A DNA stretch of 36,501 bases from Bacillota bacterium (GCA_017543265.1 JAFYGI010000052.1:1-36501), one strand, 5' to 3'; shown: positions 7,551-14,916, counted from the stretch's first letter. Notes: generated from the letters alone by a model not told the origin. Numbers and translations are program-made.

Positions 7551-8360
7551 TTGTTTGAAAACATTGAAAAAGCTTATGAATATATACGCAGCATAACGGA
7601 CTTTGTGCCCGATGCGGCCGTAACGCTGGGCAGCGGTCTTGGCGATGTTGCCGATTCCATCGAGGAGGTGGCCGCCATCAATTACCGTGATATACCGGGC
7701 TTTCCCGTATCCACGGTGGCGGGACACAGGGGACGGTTTTACTTTTGCAAAATAGGCGGTAAAAATGTTGCCTTTATGCAGGGGCGCGTGCATTATTACG
7801 AGGGCTATCCGATGCAGGCTTGTGTAATGCCGCTGAGGGTGCTGCACAAAATGGGCTGCAGGCTTTTAATGCTTACAAATGCCGCGGGCGGTGTCAATTT
7901 CAGCTTTAATGCAGGCGATATTATGCTTATACGCGACCATATATCAAGCCTTGTGCCATCCCCGCTTATCGGTGAAAACTACCCCGATGGCACACGCTTC
8001 CCCGACATGAGCAATGTCTACGATAAAGAGCTGACGGATATTATACGCAATACGGCAGCCGAGATCGGTCTGCCGATAAAGGAGGGCGTATACATTCAGC
8101 TTTCGGGTCCCAATTACGAGACCCCCGCAGAGGTGCGTATGTGCCGCCTTTTGGGTGCGGATGCCGTGGGTATGAGCACCGCCTGTGAGGCTATGGCCGC
8201 CGTACAGTGCGGCATGAGGGTATGCGGTATATCCTGTATAACAAACCTTGCCTCGGGCATGAGCCCAAAACCGCTCTCTCACGACGAGGTAAAGGAAATG
8301 GCGGATATAAGGGGGCCGCAGCTGCGAAGGCTGATAGTGGAAAGCATAAAAAAATTTTAA
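7551..8360 (+). CDS. punA: Purine nucleoside phosphorylase (trimeric class)
   Basis: This 269-residue protein is of the trimeric PNP family, which cleaves purine (deoxy)ribonucleosides with phosphate to base and (deoxy)ribose-1-phosphate. Family motifs are LGSGLG, FPVSTVAGH, the phosphate-binding GRVHYYEGY, LTNAAGG, the substrate loop GPNYETPAE and VGMSTACEA. The TTG at 7551 is preferred as start: AAGGAG (7537-7542) is 8 nt upstream, whereas a GTG at 7542 overlaps that site and cannot use it. The gene is translationally close to the lipoprotein stop (7543-7545). It is the last gene before a bidirectional terminator. Confidence 0.93.
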   Translation: MFENIEKAYEYIRSITDFVPDAAVTLGSGLGDVADSIEEVAAINYRDIPGFPVSTVAGHRGRFYFCKIGGKNVAFMQGRVHYYEGYPMQACVMPLRVLHKMGCRLLMLTNAAGGVNFSFNAGDIMLIRDHISSLVPSPLIGENYPDGTRFPDMSNVYDKELTDIIRNTAAEIGLPIKEGVYIQLSGPNYETPAEVRMCRLLGADAVGMSTACEAMAAVQCGMRVCGISCITNLASGMSPKPLSHDEVKEMADIRGPQLRRLIVESIKKF

Positions 8361-8370
8361 GGCATAAAAA

Positions 8371-8434
8371 AACAGCGGATATATTTCTCCGCAGCAGGCA
8401 CCCTGTCTGTGAGAAATATATCCGCTGTTATTTT
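8371..8434. terminator. Bidirectional intrinsic terminator
   Basis: A perfect 19-bp stem, AACAGCGGATATATTTCTC (8371-8389) with 8411-8429, has A7 on the left and ATTTT on the right. It separates convergent genes ending at 8360 and 8444. Confidence 0.92.
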
Positions 8435-8443
8435 CGTATTTTA

Positions 8444-8674
8444 TCAAGCGATAAAATCCTTTAAAGCATCTTTAACCGCATCAAACTCGCTCTCGTCGTG
8501 TATATCAAGCTTTAACGTATTGCTTACATCAAGACTGAAGATACCCATGATAGACTTTGCGTCTACAACGTATCTGTCCGATACTAAGTCAAAATTGCCG
8601 TCAAATGTATTGATAATGTTTACGAATGCTTTTACCTTGTCGATCGAGTTAATGCTGATATTCAATGATTTCAT
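8444..8674 (-). CDS. HPr-like protein lacking the active-site histidine
   Basis: This 76-residue protein has the HPr fold signature around the regulatory serine: KSIMGIFSL with Ser41 matching HPr Ser46. The phosphocarrier site GIHARP is absent; the aligned segment reads NSIDKVKAF, with no His, Arg or Pro. It therefore should not accept phosphate from enzyme I. It may still be a substrate of HPr kinase and act as a Crh-like regulatory partner, or may have an unrelated role. The gene is monocistronic with a GGGAGG site and a consensus promoter. Confidence 0.82.
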   Translation of the reverse strand: MKSLNISINSIDKVKAFVNIINTFDGNFDLVSDRYVVDAKSIMGIFSLDVSNTLKLDIHDESEFDAVKDALKDFIA

Positions 8675-8722
8675 AGTAATTACCTCCCTTTCGGATATTA
8701 ACTGTTTTTTGTTTACAACTAC

Positions 8723-8751
8723 ATATTAACCCGAAATCAAGTATTTGTCAA
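8723..8751 (-). promoter_or_regulatory. Promoter of the HPr-like gene
   Basis: Minus strand: TTGACA (complement of 8746-8751), 17-bp spacer, TAATAT (complement of 8723-8728). The 5' UTR is about 40 nt. Confidence 0.85.
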
Positions 8752-8797
8752 ATGAGACCGCAAAAATTTTCGTTGGGCATTTTATTGTGTTAAGCAT

Positions 8798-8842
8798 AAA
8801 ATTTGCATTTGGGATTATTTCTTTTGCCCAAATGCGCATTTT
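8798..8842 (-). terminator. Probable terminator of the dus-rluB transcript
   Basis: GCATTTGGG (8805-8813) pairs with CCCAAATGC (8827-8835). The arms extend outward into AAAATTT/GCATTTT with about two mismatches. On the minus strand the stem is followed by TTTTAT. It lies about 90 nt beyond the rluB stop; the sequence between is A/T-rich and has no gene. Confidence 0.6.
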
Positions 8843-8929
8843 TATATGTACCGTTTTGAGTGCTTTAATATTTTTCGATATTCTTTTCGGTAGTTTTATC
8901 CAATTTTTTTAAAATTTTTTGGTTATTTC

Positions 8930-9634
8930 TTACAAAGTTTTAAGGTAGGCTACCTCGTCCTCGGTCAGCAGCCTATAACTGCCCTTTTCAAGACCACCGA
9001 GAGTCAGCCTGCCCGTAGATATACGTTTAAGCGACCTTACCTCGTGCCCGATAGCCGCGCACATCTTCCTGACCTGTCGGTTTTTTCCCTCGTGTATGGT
9101 TATCTCAAGGGTGGTCAGTCTGCCTTTTTTTACTATGCGTATTTTTGCGGGTGCGGTGGTATAACCGTCTATTTCAAGACCCTCCGAAAAACGCTTCATC
9201 TCCGCGGCGGTGGGTATGCCCTCCACCTGTGCGATATAGGTCTTGTCTATGTTGTGCTTGGGGTGTGTCAGCTTATAGGTAAGCGCCCCGTCGTTTGTAA
9301 GCAGGAGCAGCCCCGATGTATCGTGATCGAGCCTGCCTACGGGGTATACCCTGTATTCGCAGTCTATAAGGTCAAGCACCGCGGGGCGGCCAAACTGCTC
9401 CTTTGCGGTGGACACATAGCCCTCGGGCTTGTTGAGCATTATATACACAAGCTTGTCCGCGGGATGCACCTCTTTGCCGTCCACAGTCACCACATCGCCC
9501 TCATCTACCTTTGTGCCAAGCTCGGTAACGGTTTGGCCGTTTACACACACTCTGCCACTTTGTATTATTTCCTCCGACCTGCGCCGTGATGCCACCTGCG
9601 CATCAGCCAGATATTTCTGCAGGCGTACCGCCAT
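8930..9634 (-). CDS. rluB: Pseudouridine synthase, RluB/RsuA family
   Basis: This 234-residue protein carries an N-terminal S4 RNA-binding domain (RLQKYLADAQVASRR, about residues 4-50) and the RluB/RsuA catalytic domain. The catalytic Asp is D103 in GRLDHDTSGLLLLTNDG. The KNRQVRKM motif near the C-terminus is also typical. It isomerises a uridine in 23S or 16S rRNA. Sequence alone cannot separate RluB from RsuA fully, but Gram-positive homologues of this type are usually named RluB. A GGTGAGA site precedes the ATG. It is 13 nt downstream of dus in one operon, which pairs two RNA-uridine modification enzymes. Confidence 0.92.
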   Translation of the reverse strand: MAVRLQKYLADAQVASRRRSEEIIQSGRVCVNGQTVTELGTKVDEGDVVTVDGKEVHPADKLVYIMLNKPEGYVSTAKEQFGRPAVLDLIDCEYRVYPVGRLDHDTSGLLLLTNDGALTYKLTHPKHNIDKTYIAQVEGIPTAAEMKRFSEGLEIDGYTTAPAKIRIVKKGRLTTLEITIHEGKNRQVRKMCAAIGHEVRSLKRISTGRLTLGGLEKGSYRLLTEDEVAYLKTL

Positions 9635-9647
9635 GCTCTCACCGCCT

Positions 9648-10586
9648 TTATACCGTCATTTCTCCGTTTAGTACCATATCAAAGACCGCAGCCTTGAAAT
9701 CATCAATGTTTTTTGCCTTTTTTATCCTTTTTACCGTTTTTTCACAGCCCTCAAACCGCCACGACAAATACAAAGCGACCTCCTTCATTTTATGAAGCAG
9801 GTTTGTGCTGCCGCTCAGCACCTTTGCATATTCGTCGCAAAGCTCGGCAAAAAAATCCGTAAGCTGCTGTCTGTCCGGCAGCTTTCCGCCCTTTATCAGC
9901 GCAGGCAGCGCGGGGTCCGCAATAACTCCCCTGCCAAGCATGACCGTATCCGCCATAGGAAAGGCCGCTTTGAATTTTTCCATATCCTCAAGGGTGAAAA
10001 TATCGCCGTTATAGCAAAGCCTGTGCCGCGAGTTTTGCACCGCATAGGCGTACATATCCCAATTTGGCGTGTTTTTGTATTTATCCTTGCCCGTGCGCGG
10101 ATGGATGATAAGCTCATGCACGGGGTATTTTTCGTATATGGAGATAAGGCGCACGAATTCCTCCGGCTGTGCCATGCCGATACGCGTTTTTACCGATATT
10201 TTGTACCTGCTTTTGTATATCCCGTCCAGAAAGCGGTCAAGCTCCTCGGGATAGGCAAGAAAGCCCGCACCGCGCCCCTTTGATACCACGGTGCCCGACG
10301 GACAGCCCAGATTTATATTGAATTCGTCATAGCCGAAATCCGCCGCCAGTCTGTCGCACATGACGAGGAAGCCCTCGGCCGAGTTTGAAAGTATCTGCGG
10401 CACAAGCTTCATGCCCGCATTGTTTTCGGGCAGCACGTCACGGTAGCCCTTTGTGCTTAGCGCACCCTTTTCCGCCACGGGCAAAAACGGCGTAAAAAAT
10501 TTATCCACGCCGCCGAAATGCTTGTTGAATACAGCGCGGTATATGTTTCCCGTAAGCCCCTCCATAGGGGCAAGATATATGTTCAT
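9648..10586 (-). CDS. dus: tRNA-dihydrouridine synthase
   Basis: This 312-residue flavoenzyme has the Dus N-terminus YLAPMEGLTG (FMN binding) and the catalytic Cys C95 in NINLGCPSG. It also has KTRIGM, IHPRTG, the FMN-phosphate region YNGDIFTLED and MLGRGVIADP. Dus reduces uridine to dihydrouridine in tRNA using NADPH and FMN in the cytoplasm. The protein is somewhat short but complete. AAGGA lies about 11 nt upstream of the ATG. A consensus promoter precedes it. Confidence 0.93.
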   Translation of the reverse strand: MNIYLAPMEGLTGNIYRAVFNKHFGGVDKFFTPFLPVAEKGALSTKGYRDVLPENNAGMKLVPQILSNSAEGFLVMCDRLAADFGYDEFNINLGCPSGTVVSKGRGAGFLAYPEELDRFLDGIYKSRYKISVKTRIGMAQPEEFVRLISIYEKYPVHELIIHPRTGKDKYKNTPNWDMYAYAVQNSRHRLCYNGDIFTLEDMEKFKAAFPMADTVMLGRGVIADPALPALIKGGKLPDRQQLTDFFAELCDEYAKVLSGSTNLLHKMKEVALYLSWRFEGCEKTVKRIKKAKNIDDFKAAVFDMVLNGEMTV

Positions 10587-10643
10587 ATATGTAAATATGT
10601 CCTTGTGTCTGTATTTTGCGGCCGTTTGCGCCGCTTATTATGT

Positions 10644-10672
10644 ATAATAGCACAAAAGGCCGTTTTTGTCAA
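10644..10672 (-). promoter_or_regulatory. Promoter of the dus-rluB operon
   Basis: Minus strand: TTGACA (complement of 10667-10672), 17-bp spacer, TATTAT (complement of 10644-10649). It leaves a 5' UTR of about 50 nt. Confidence 0.85.
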
Positions 10673-10692
10673 AAAGATTTGCCCCCTGCCGC

Positions 10693-10759
10693 AAAAAAAA
10701 CGCGCAAATGTCCCCTGCAAGAGTGGTTTCCCGCCCCTGACAAAGAGCATTTGCGCGTT
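10693..10759 (-). terminator. Terminator after ilvE with an unusually long loop
   Basis: AACGCGCAAATG (10699-10710) pairs perfectly with CATTTGCGCGTT (10748-10759). On the minus strand the stem is followed by T8 (10693-10700). The 37-nt loop contains a near-direct repeat, CCCCTGCAAGAG and CCCCTGACAAAGAG. A second smaller hairpin, AGGGGC/GCCCCT (10766-10787), lies between the stem and the ilvE stop. Confidence 0.8.
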
Positions 10760-10802
10760 CACGCAAGGGGCAAAACGCAGCGCCCCTTTAATTATATGAA
10801 TA

Positions 10803-11873
10803 TCAGTCGCAAACCTTTGTTATCCAGCCCATATCATCGGGTATCTTGCCCCACTGGATGCCTGTAAGCGTATCGTAAAGTTTCTGTGTAAGCTCGCCTG
10901 TCTTGAAGTCGTTGATAACGGCAACATCATTCTCATAGCGAAGCTCGCCTACGGGAGAGATAACAGCGGCGGTACCCGTACCGAATACCTCCTCCAGCTT
11001 GCCCTCCTTGGATGCCTTCATAATGTCAACGATAGGCAGTCTTTCCTCGGAAACGGTGTAGCCCCATTTCTTTAAAAGCTCGATACATGACATTCTTGTA
11101 ACACCGGGAAGTACGGTACCTACCGTAGGTGCGGTGTAAATAGTTCCGTCTATCTTGAAGAAGCAGTTCATGGAACCAACTTCCTCAACATACTTTCTTT
11201 CAACGCCGTCAAGCCAAAGCACCTGTGAATAGCCAAGGTCGTGTGCCTTTACCTGTGATGCAAGGGATGCCGCATAGTTGCCGCCGCACTTTGTAAAGCC
11301 GGTGCCGCCGGGAGTAGCGCGGACATACTCGTCCTCAACAAATATCTTAACGGGGTTCATGCCCTCCTCATAGTATGCGCCAACGGGAGAAGCGATTATC
11401 ATAAACAGATAGCTGCTTGAAGGACGCACGCCGAGATGCGGCTCCGTCGAAATGATAAAGGGTCTTAAATACAGGGATGTATCGGGCTCCGAGGGTACCC
11501 AGTCCTTTTCGGTCTCAACAAGGGCCTTTACTGCCTGTACAAAGTCCTCTACCTCAAGCGAGGGAAGACACATACGCTTGTTTGTGTTTATCATTCTTTG
11601 TGCGTTCTTTTCGGGACGGAAAAGCTGGATACCGCCCTGAGGGTTGCGGTAAGCCTTTAAGCCCTCAAACGACTCCTGTGCGTAGTGCAAAACCATAGCC
11701 GCAGGATCAAGCGATATAGGTGCATAGGGCACTATACGCGCATCATGCCAGCCTGTGCCCTCGGTCCAGTCCATAATAAACATATGGTCTGTGTAATACT
11801 TACCGAAGGAAAGATTTTTCTGGTCGGGCTTTGCCTTGGGTGTCTTTGTCAGTTCGTATTTGATATTTAACAT
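10803..11873 (-). CDS. ilvE: Branched-chain amino acid aminotransferase
   Basis: This 356-residue class IV PLP aminotransferase should interconvert Val, Leu and Ile with their 2-oxo acids, using 2-oxoglutarate/glutamate. The PLP lysine is K195 in GFTKCGGNYAAS. Other family motifs are HYAQESFEGLKAY, SLYLRPFI, WLDGVERKYVEEVGSMN, VLPGVTR and VFGTGTAAVISPVG. The length matches the longer IlvE type found in Bacillota and eukaryotes. It is monocistronic, with an AAGGA site, its own promoter and a terminator. The 5' UTR is too short for a T-box, and none is seen. Confidence 0.96.
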   Translation of the reverse strand: MLNIKYELTKTPKAKPDQKNLSFGKYYTDHMFIMDWTEGTGWHDARIVPYAPISLDPAAMVLHYAQESFEGLKAYRNPQGGIQLFRPEKNAQRMINTNKRMCLPSLEVEDFVQAVKALVETEKDWVPSEPDTSLYLRPFIISTEPHLGVRPSSSYLFMIIASPVGAYYEEGMNPVKIFVEDEYVRATPGGTGFTKCGGNYAASLASQVKAHDLGYSQVLWLDGVERKYVEEVGSMNCFFKIDGTIYTAPTVGTVLPGVTRMSCIELLKKWGYTVSEERLPIVDIMKASKEGKLEEVFGTGTAAVISPVGELRYENDVAVINDFKTGELTQKLYDTLTGIQWGKIPDDMGWITKVCD

Positions 11874-11911
11874 ACATATCCTTCTTTCTTTTCGTTAATT
11901 CGGATAATATT

Positions 11912-11940
11912 AGTATAAAACTTTTTGTATAATAATTCAA
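11912..11940 (-). promoter_or_regulatory. Promoter of ilvE
   Basis: Minus strand: TTGAAT (complement of 11935-11940), 17-bp spacer, TATACT (complement of 11912-11917). The 5' UTR is about 30 nt. Confidence 0.75.
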
Positions 11941-12071
11941 CAGTTTTTTTTAAAATCCTCTAAATTTTATTTTTTGGCACGCATTTAAGGGAGCGCCCAT
12001 ACATTTTGTTTTTGTATGATACCGCGTTTAGGCTGTTTTGCGGCAATTATACGTCGGCCGTTATCTTGCGC

Positions 12072-12099
12072 TCATAACCCTGCTCCATGCGCATATAAT
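12072..12099 (+). promoter_or_regulatory. Candidate SigE-type promoter of spoIVFA-spoIVFB
   Basis: TCATAAC (12072-12078) and CATATAAT (12092-12099) are separated by 13 bp. This resembles the mother-cell SigE consensus (KMATATT, about 14 bp, CATACAHT). No SigA -35 is correctly spaced from the TATAAT. In Bacillus the spoIVF operon is SigE-controlled, which supports the call. The initiation site would be near 12106, and the RBS GGGAGGAAG follows. Confidence 0.6.
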
Positions 12100-12127
12100 T
12101 TATATATACAACACAGGGAGGAAGAGC

Positions 12128-12505
12128 ATGGAAGAATACGATTACACAGCACGCAGAAATCAGATACGCACGGCACGCAGGGCGGCATCACCCAAAAAGC
12201 AGAGTTATTTTCTGCTGAAATTCAATATGGCGCTGGCCTTTGGCGTGACCGTACTGTGTGCGGATATGATAGACCTGGATGTGACAAATGCCTTTGTGGG
12301 CAGGGTCAAAAGCGCGGTAACGCAAAGTGAGAGCCTTGACGGGATAAGACAGCGGTTTTTATCCGCCGTTTCGTCAATTACGGGCAGCGGCAAAATATCG
12401 GTATTTGCGGGTGAGGAGCATCCCCTAACCGTGGATGATGCGCTGATAGAGCAGATGCACATAAGAGAGAGCGCATATAAAAACACGCAAAAAAAAACGC
12501 CCTGA
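12128..12505 (+). CDS. spoIVFA: SpoIVFA-like protein, N-terminal part (zero frame)
   Basis: The ATG at 12128 follows GGGAGGAAGAGC. The zero frame encodes 125 residues: a basic cytoplasmic N-terminus (YTARRNQIRTARRAA), one transmembrane segment at about residues 33-50 (FLLKFNMALAFGVTVL), and an extracytoplasmic region up to a TGA at 12503-12505, just after an A9 tract. The peptidase part continues in the -1 frame. Joined across the tract, the product would be 258 residues, close to the usual SpoIVFA length of about 264. SpoIVFA anchors and inhibits the SpoIVFB protease in the forespore outer membrane. The assignment rests on the neighbour spoIVFB and the architecture. Confidence 0.75.
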   Translation: MEEYDYTARRNQIRTARRAASPKKQSYFLLKFNMALAFGVTVLCADMIDLDVTNAFVGRVKSAVTQSESLDGIRQRFLSAVSSITGSGKISVFAGEEHPLTVDDALIEQMHIRESAYKNTQKKTP

Positions 12506-12903
12506 AACAGGCGGCAAACACACCGATAAGTCCCGTTGAGGAACCGCTGATAAGCGATGTTTTCGGCAGCAGGGTCAATCCCGTAACGGGCCGTGCGGAG
12601 TTCCACAAGGGCATTGACCTTGCCCTTGCGCCCGACACCCCCGTAAAGGCTTGTATAGACGGCATTGCGGAGGACTGCGGCTATTCGGACAGCTACGGAT
12701 ATTATCTGCGGATAAGGGGTGAAAGGTATTCCTGCCTTTATGCACATCTTAACAAAGTGTGTGTCCGAAAGGGCGCACAAATAAAACAGGGCGAGACCGC
12801 TGCGCTGTCGGGCGATACGGGGCAGTCCACGGGGCCGCACCTGCATTTTGAGCTTTACCAAGGAGAACGAAACACAGACCCCTATTTTATCTTCAAGGAG
12901 TAA
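12481..12903 (+). pseudogene. spoIVFA: SpoIVFA-like protein, M23 peptidase part (-1 frame, no start codon)
   Basis: This frame is open from a TAA at 12478 to a TAA at 12901, about 140 codons, with no ATG or RBS at its beginning. After a linker it encodes an M23/LytM domain: SDVFGSRVNPVTG, the metal-ligand motif HKGIDLA (HxxxD), YAHLNKV, LSGDTGQSTGPHLHFELY with the HxH pair, and DPYFIF at the end. The visible metal ligands are intact, so it may still be a peptidase rather than only an inhibitor fold. The next gene starts 4 nt after the stop, its AAGGAG lying in the last codons. It is not obviously decayed apart from the single shift, so it may be expressed by frameshifting. Confidence 0.7.
12489..12515 (+). 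other. A9 slippery tract at the spoIVFA frame break
   Basis: Nine A residues (12489-12497) are read in zero frame as CAA AAA AAA ACG, which contains the heptamer A_AAA_AAA. The zero-frame stop comes at 12503. A compact imperfect hairpin, CGCCCTG with CAGGCG around an AAA loop, follows directly (12498-12513). A -1 ribosomal shift, transcriptional addition of one A, or one missing A in the assembly would each restore the full protein. Confidence 0.6.
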
Positions 12904-12907
12904 AGCC

Positions 12908-13711
12908 ATGTTACCCAGAATTAAATTTAAGCCGTCATTTTTTATTATGGCGGCTTTTTGTTTTGCCGCAGGCGTTTTTAAATATTTTGTCACCGTTTTT
13001 TTGCTTGTTGCCTTGCACGAGCTGTGCCATATCTTCACGGCAGGCCTGTGGGGGCTTAAGACAAAAGCGGTCGTTGTTACGCCCATAGGCACATACGCCG
13101 AGATACCCGATGCCGACCGCCTGCATATAACCAAGCGCATACTTATCGCGCTTGCGGGGCCCGCGTTCAATCTGGTGCTGTGTATGTTCTGCTGTGCACC
13201 GCTCAGGCAGATAAACCTTGCGCTCGGGCTTTTTAACCTGCTGCCGCTGTATCCGCTTGACGGAGGACGTATATTCCACTATATAACAAGCTATTTTATC
13301 GGCGTACTGCGCGGCAATATACTGGCAGTAAAAACAAGTGTGTTTTTAAGCATAATGCTGATACCCGCGGGGCTTTTGCAGCTTGTGCTGTACCCGCCCA
13401 ATATAAGCCTTTTGTGCCTTGGCATATATTTTTACCGTCTTAACAGGCTCAACACCATCAACCTTACCTACAGCTTTTACAAAAGCGTGATAAACAAAAG
13501 CGAAAATAAAATAATGCCTGTAAGAAGCATCACCGCAAGCACCAAAATGGAGCTTAAAACCGTGCTTTACAGGCTTGGCTGGGATTATTATACCATGGTT
13601 TATGTGCGTGAGGACAATAACATCATGACCGTAAACGAAGAAAGGCTGCTTATGCACATAATGCAAAACGGCATCAAGGGCACACTCGGTACAATGCTGG
13701 GCGGGAAATAG
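12908..13711 (+). CDS. spoIVFB: SpoIVFB-like M50 site-2 protease
   Basis: This 267-residue polytopic membrane metalloprotease has the HExxH zinc motif as HELCH (H37, E38, H41) in a transmembrane helix. The second ligand is D118 in LLPLYPLDGGRI, equivalent to the NPDG motif of M50B peptidases. The C-terminal cytoplasmic tail is CBS-like, with VREDNNIMTVNEERLL. SpoIVFB cleaves pro-sigma-K in the mother cell. ATG 12908 is used, with AAGGAG (12895-12900) 7 nt upstream; an in-frame start at 12848 would lie inside the M23 region. The gene ends exactly one base before the stop codon of the convergent gene, with no terminator between them. Confidence 0.9.
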   Translation: MLPRIKFKPSFFIMAAFCFAAGVFKYFVTVFLLVALHELCHIFTAGLWGLKTKAVVVTPIGTYAEIPDADRLHITKRILIALAGPAFNLVLCMFCCAPLRQINLALGLFNLLPLYPLDGGRIFHYITSYFIGVLRGNILAVKTSVFLSIMLIPAGLLQLVLYPPNISLLCLGIYFYRLNRLNTINLTYSFYKSVINKSENKIMPVRSITASTKMELKTVLYRLGWDYYTMVYVREDNNIMTVNEERLLMHIMQNGIKGTLGTMLGGK

Positions 13712-14140
13712 CTATTTGTCATTTTTTTTGGCAAAAAGCCCCTTGACCCCGTACACCGCAAGCATACAGACCGCCACCACACCCGCCTTTATAAGCGCAT
13801 TTACAAACGACATTGCCCACGTTGTCATGACAGACTTTCTCAGATCAATATCGTTCTTTATCAACGAAATAATTTCCCAAAACGACAGAGAGGGACTGCT
13901 CTGCACATTTCCCTGTATGACCTGAAAAACGGAAGCAGCCTGCGGATTGTATAAAACAGATATCGCATAGAGCATCCTTATAGGCTGAATTACCCCAAAC
14001 CACAATACTATAACACATACCGCCGCCGTTATAACTGCACGCATTGCACTTCTCGGCGTAAAAAGCGCAATAAGAAAACATATCAAAAAAGGTGCAAGCA
14101 TATTGAGTGTATAATACCCTATTCGTTCTATCTGTACCAT
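13712..14140 (-). CDS. Integral membrane protein, unknown
   Basis: This 142-residue protein has about three predicted transmembrane segments: LNMLAPFLICFLIALF, AVITAAVCVIVLWFGVI and AGVVAVCMLAVYGVKGLF. A soluble region of about 50 residues lies between the second and third. I do not recognise a family. GGAGG precedes the ATG. It lies downstream of rpmF but beyond a hairpin with a T-rich tail, so it is expressed by read-through or from an unseen promoter. It is convergent with spoIVFB, with stop codons touching. Confidence 0.75.
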   Translation of the reverse strand: MVQIERIGYYTLNMLAPFLICFLIALFTPRSAMRAVITAAVCVIVLWFGVIQPIRMLYAISVLYNPQAASVFQVIQGNVQSSPSLSFWEIISLIKNDIDLRKSVMTTWAMSFVNALIKAGVVAVCMLAVYGVKGLFAKKNDK

Positions 14141-14155
14141 TCAACTGCCTCCATA

Positions 14156-14182
14156 CAAAAACAGGGGCTGAATATCAGCCCC
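14156..14182 (-). terminator. Terminator or attenuator after rpmF
   Basis: GGGGCTGA (14164-14171) pairs with TCAGCCCC (14175-14182). On the minus strand it is followed by TGTTTTTG. It sits about 24 nt upstream of the next minus-strand start codon, so it may give partial termination between rpmF and that membrane gene. Confidence 0.75.
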
Positions 14183-14215
14183 CTTTAAGTTACTTTGCAA
14201 AATATCTTAAAATGA

Positions 14216-14398
14216 TCAGTCAACAGCGACGATAGTTCTCTTGTTGTAAGAACCGCATTCCTTGCATACTCTGTGGGGTCTCATTAAAGCACCGCACTTG
14301 CTGCAAGCTACCAATGTAGGTGTAGCTATCTGCCAGCTCTGAGCCTTTCTCTTATCTCTCTTGGACTTTGACATTCTGCCCTTAGGACATATAGACAT
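14216..14398 (-). CDS. rpmF: 50S ribosomal protein L32
   Basis: This 60-residue bL32 has the family core RMSKSKRDKRKAQSWQI and the zinc-ribbon pair CSKCG and CKECG, so it is the Zn-binding (C+) form. The start follows GGGAGGTG at 7 nt. It is the second gene of the yceD-rpmF operon, the standard order in Bacillota. The stop is followed by a hairpin terminator. Confidence 0.97.
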   Translation of the reverse strand: MSICPKGRMSKSKRDKRKAQSWQIATPTLVACSKCGALMRPHRVCKECGSYNKRTIVAVD

Positions 14399-14429
14399 TT
14401 ATTTGCACCTCCCGTAAAAAAAATAATCA

Positions 14430-14894
14430 TTACTTAAACAGGTCCATAAGACCGTCGAACGCCGGGTTGATATATCCCCTGTCGCAGCCGCATTCGCCTT
14501 TGTTAAGGTTTTGGCCGCATACGGGACACAGACCCCTGCAGTTTTCGGAACAAACTGCCTTCATGGGCATAACGAGCATTATATTGGCCTTAAGCATAGG
14601 GCCTATATCCAATGTTTTGTCCTCATAGCCCCAATACCCCTTGTCCGCGTCGGCATTGTTGGAAAACACTTCGTCAAGCGTCCCCTCCGCATCTTGGGTA
14701 AATGCCTCCAGACACAGGTCGCATTTAAGGTCAAGGACAGCCTTGAAATTTCCGCTTAAAACATAGCCCTCTTTTGTCAGGGTAACTTTGCCGTCGGTCT
14801 GCACACTTACGGGCACACCGTCCACAGTTATTTTACTGTCAAAGGCAAAGCTTTTCTGTCCGCCAACGGAAAGCTCCTTAACATCAATAAGCAT
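14430..14894 (-). CDS. yceD: YceD/DUF177 family protein
   Basis: This 154-residue protein is of the DUF177 family, which is linked to 23S rRNA/L32 accumulation in bacteria and plastids. It has the paired cysteines CDLCLE and the C-terminal CRGLCPVCGQNLNKGECGC cluster, which may bind zinc. It also has a typical LDIGPMLKANIMLVMPMK segment. AGGAG precedes the ATG. The rpmF start lies 31 nt downstream, and the pair share a consensus promoter and a structured leader. Confidence 0.92.
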   Translation of the reverse strand: MLIDVKELSVGGQKSFAFDSKITVDGVPVSVQTDGKVTLTKEGYVLSGNFKAVLDLKCDLCLEAFTQDAEGTLDEVFSNNADADKGYWGYEDKTLDIGPMLKANIMLVMPMKAVCSENCRGLCPVCGQNLNKGECGCDRGYINPAFDGLMDLFK

Positions 14895-14916
14895 ATAAAC
14901 ACTCCTGTTCCGCAGT

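Noticed and set aside
11874..12127. T-box or branched-chain amino acid leader upstream of ilvE
   Set aside because: The predicted 5' UTR is about 30 nt and contains no T-box motif or leader peptide.
12205..13170. 321-codon open frame antisense to spoIVFA/spoIVFB
   Set aside because: It covers two recognisable sense genes. The HELCH and M23 motifs on the plus strand are decisive.
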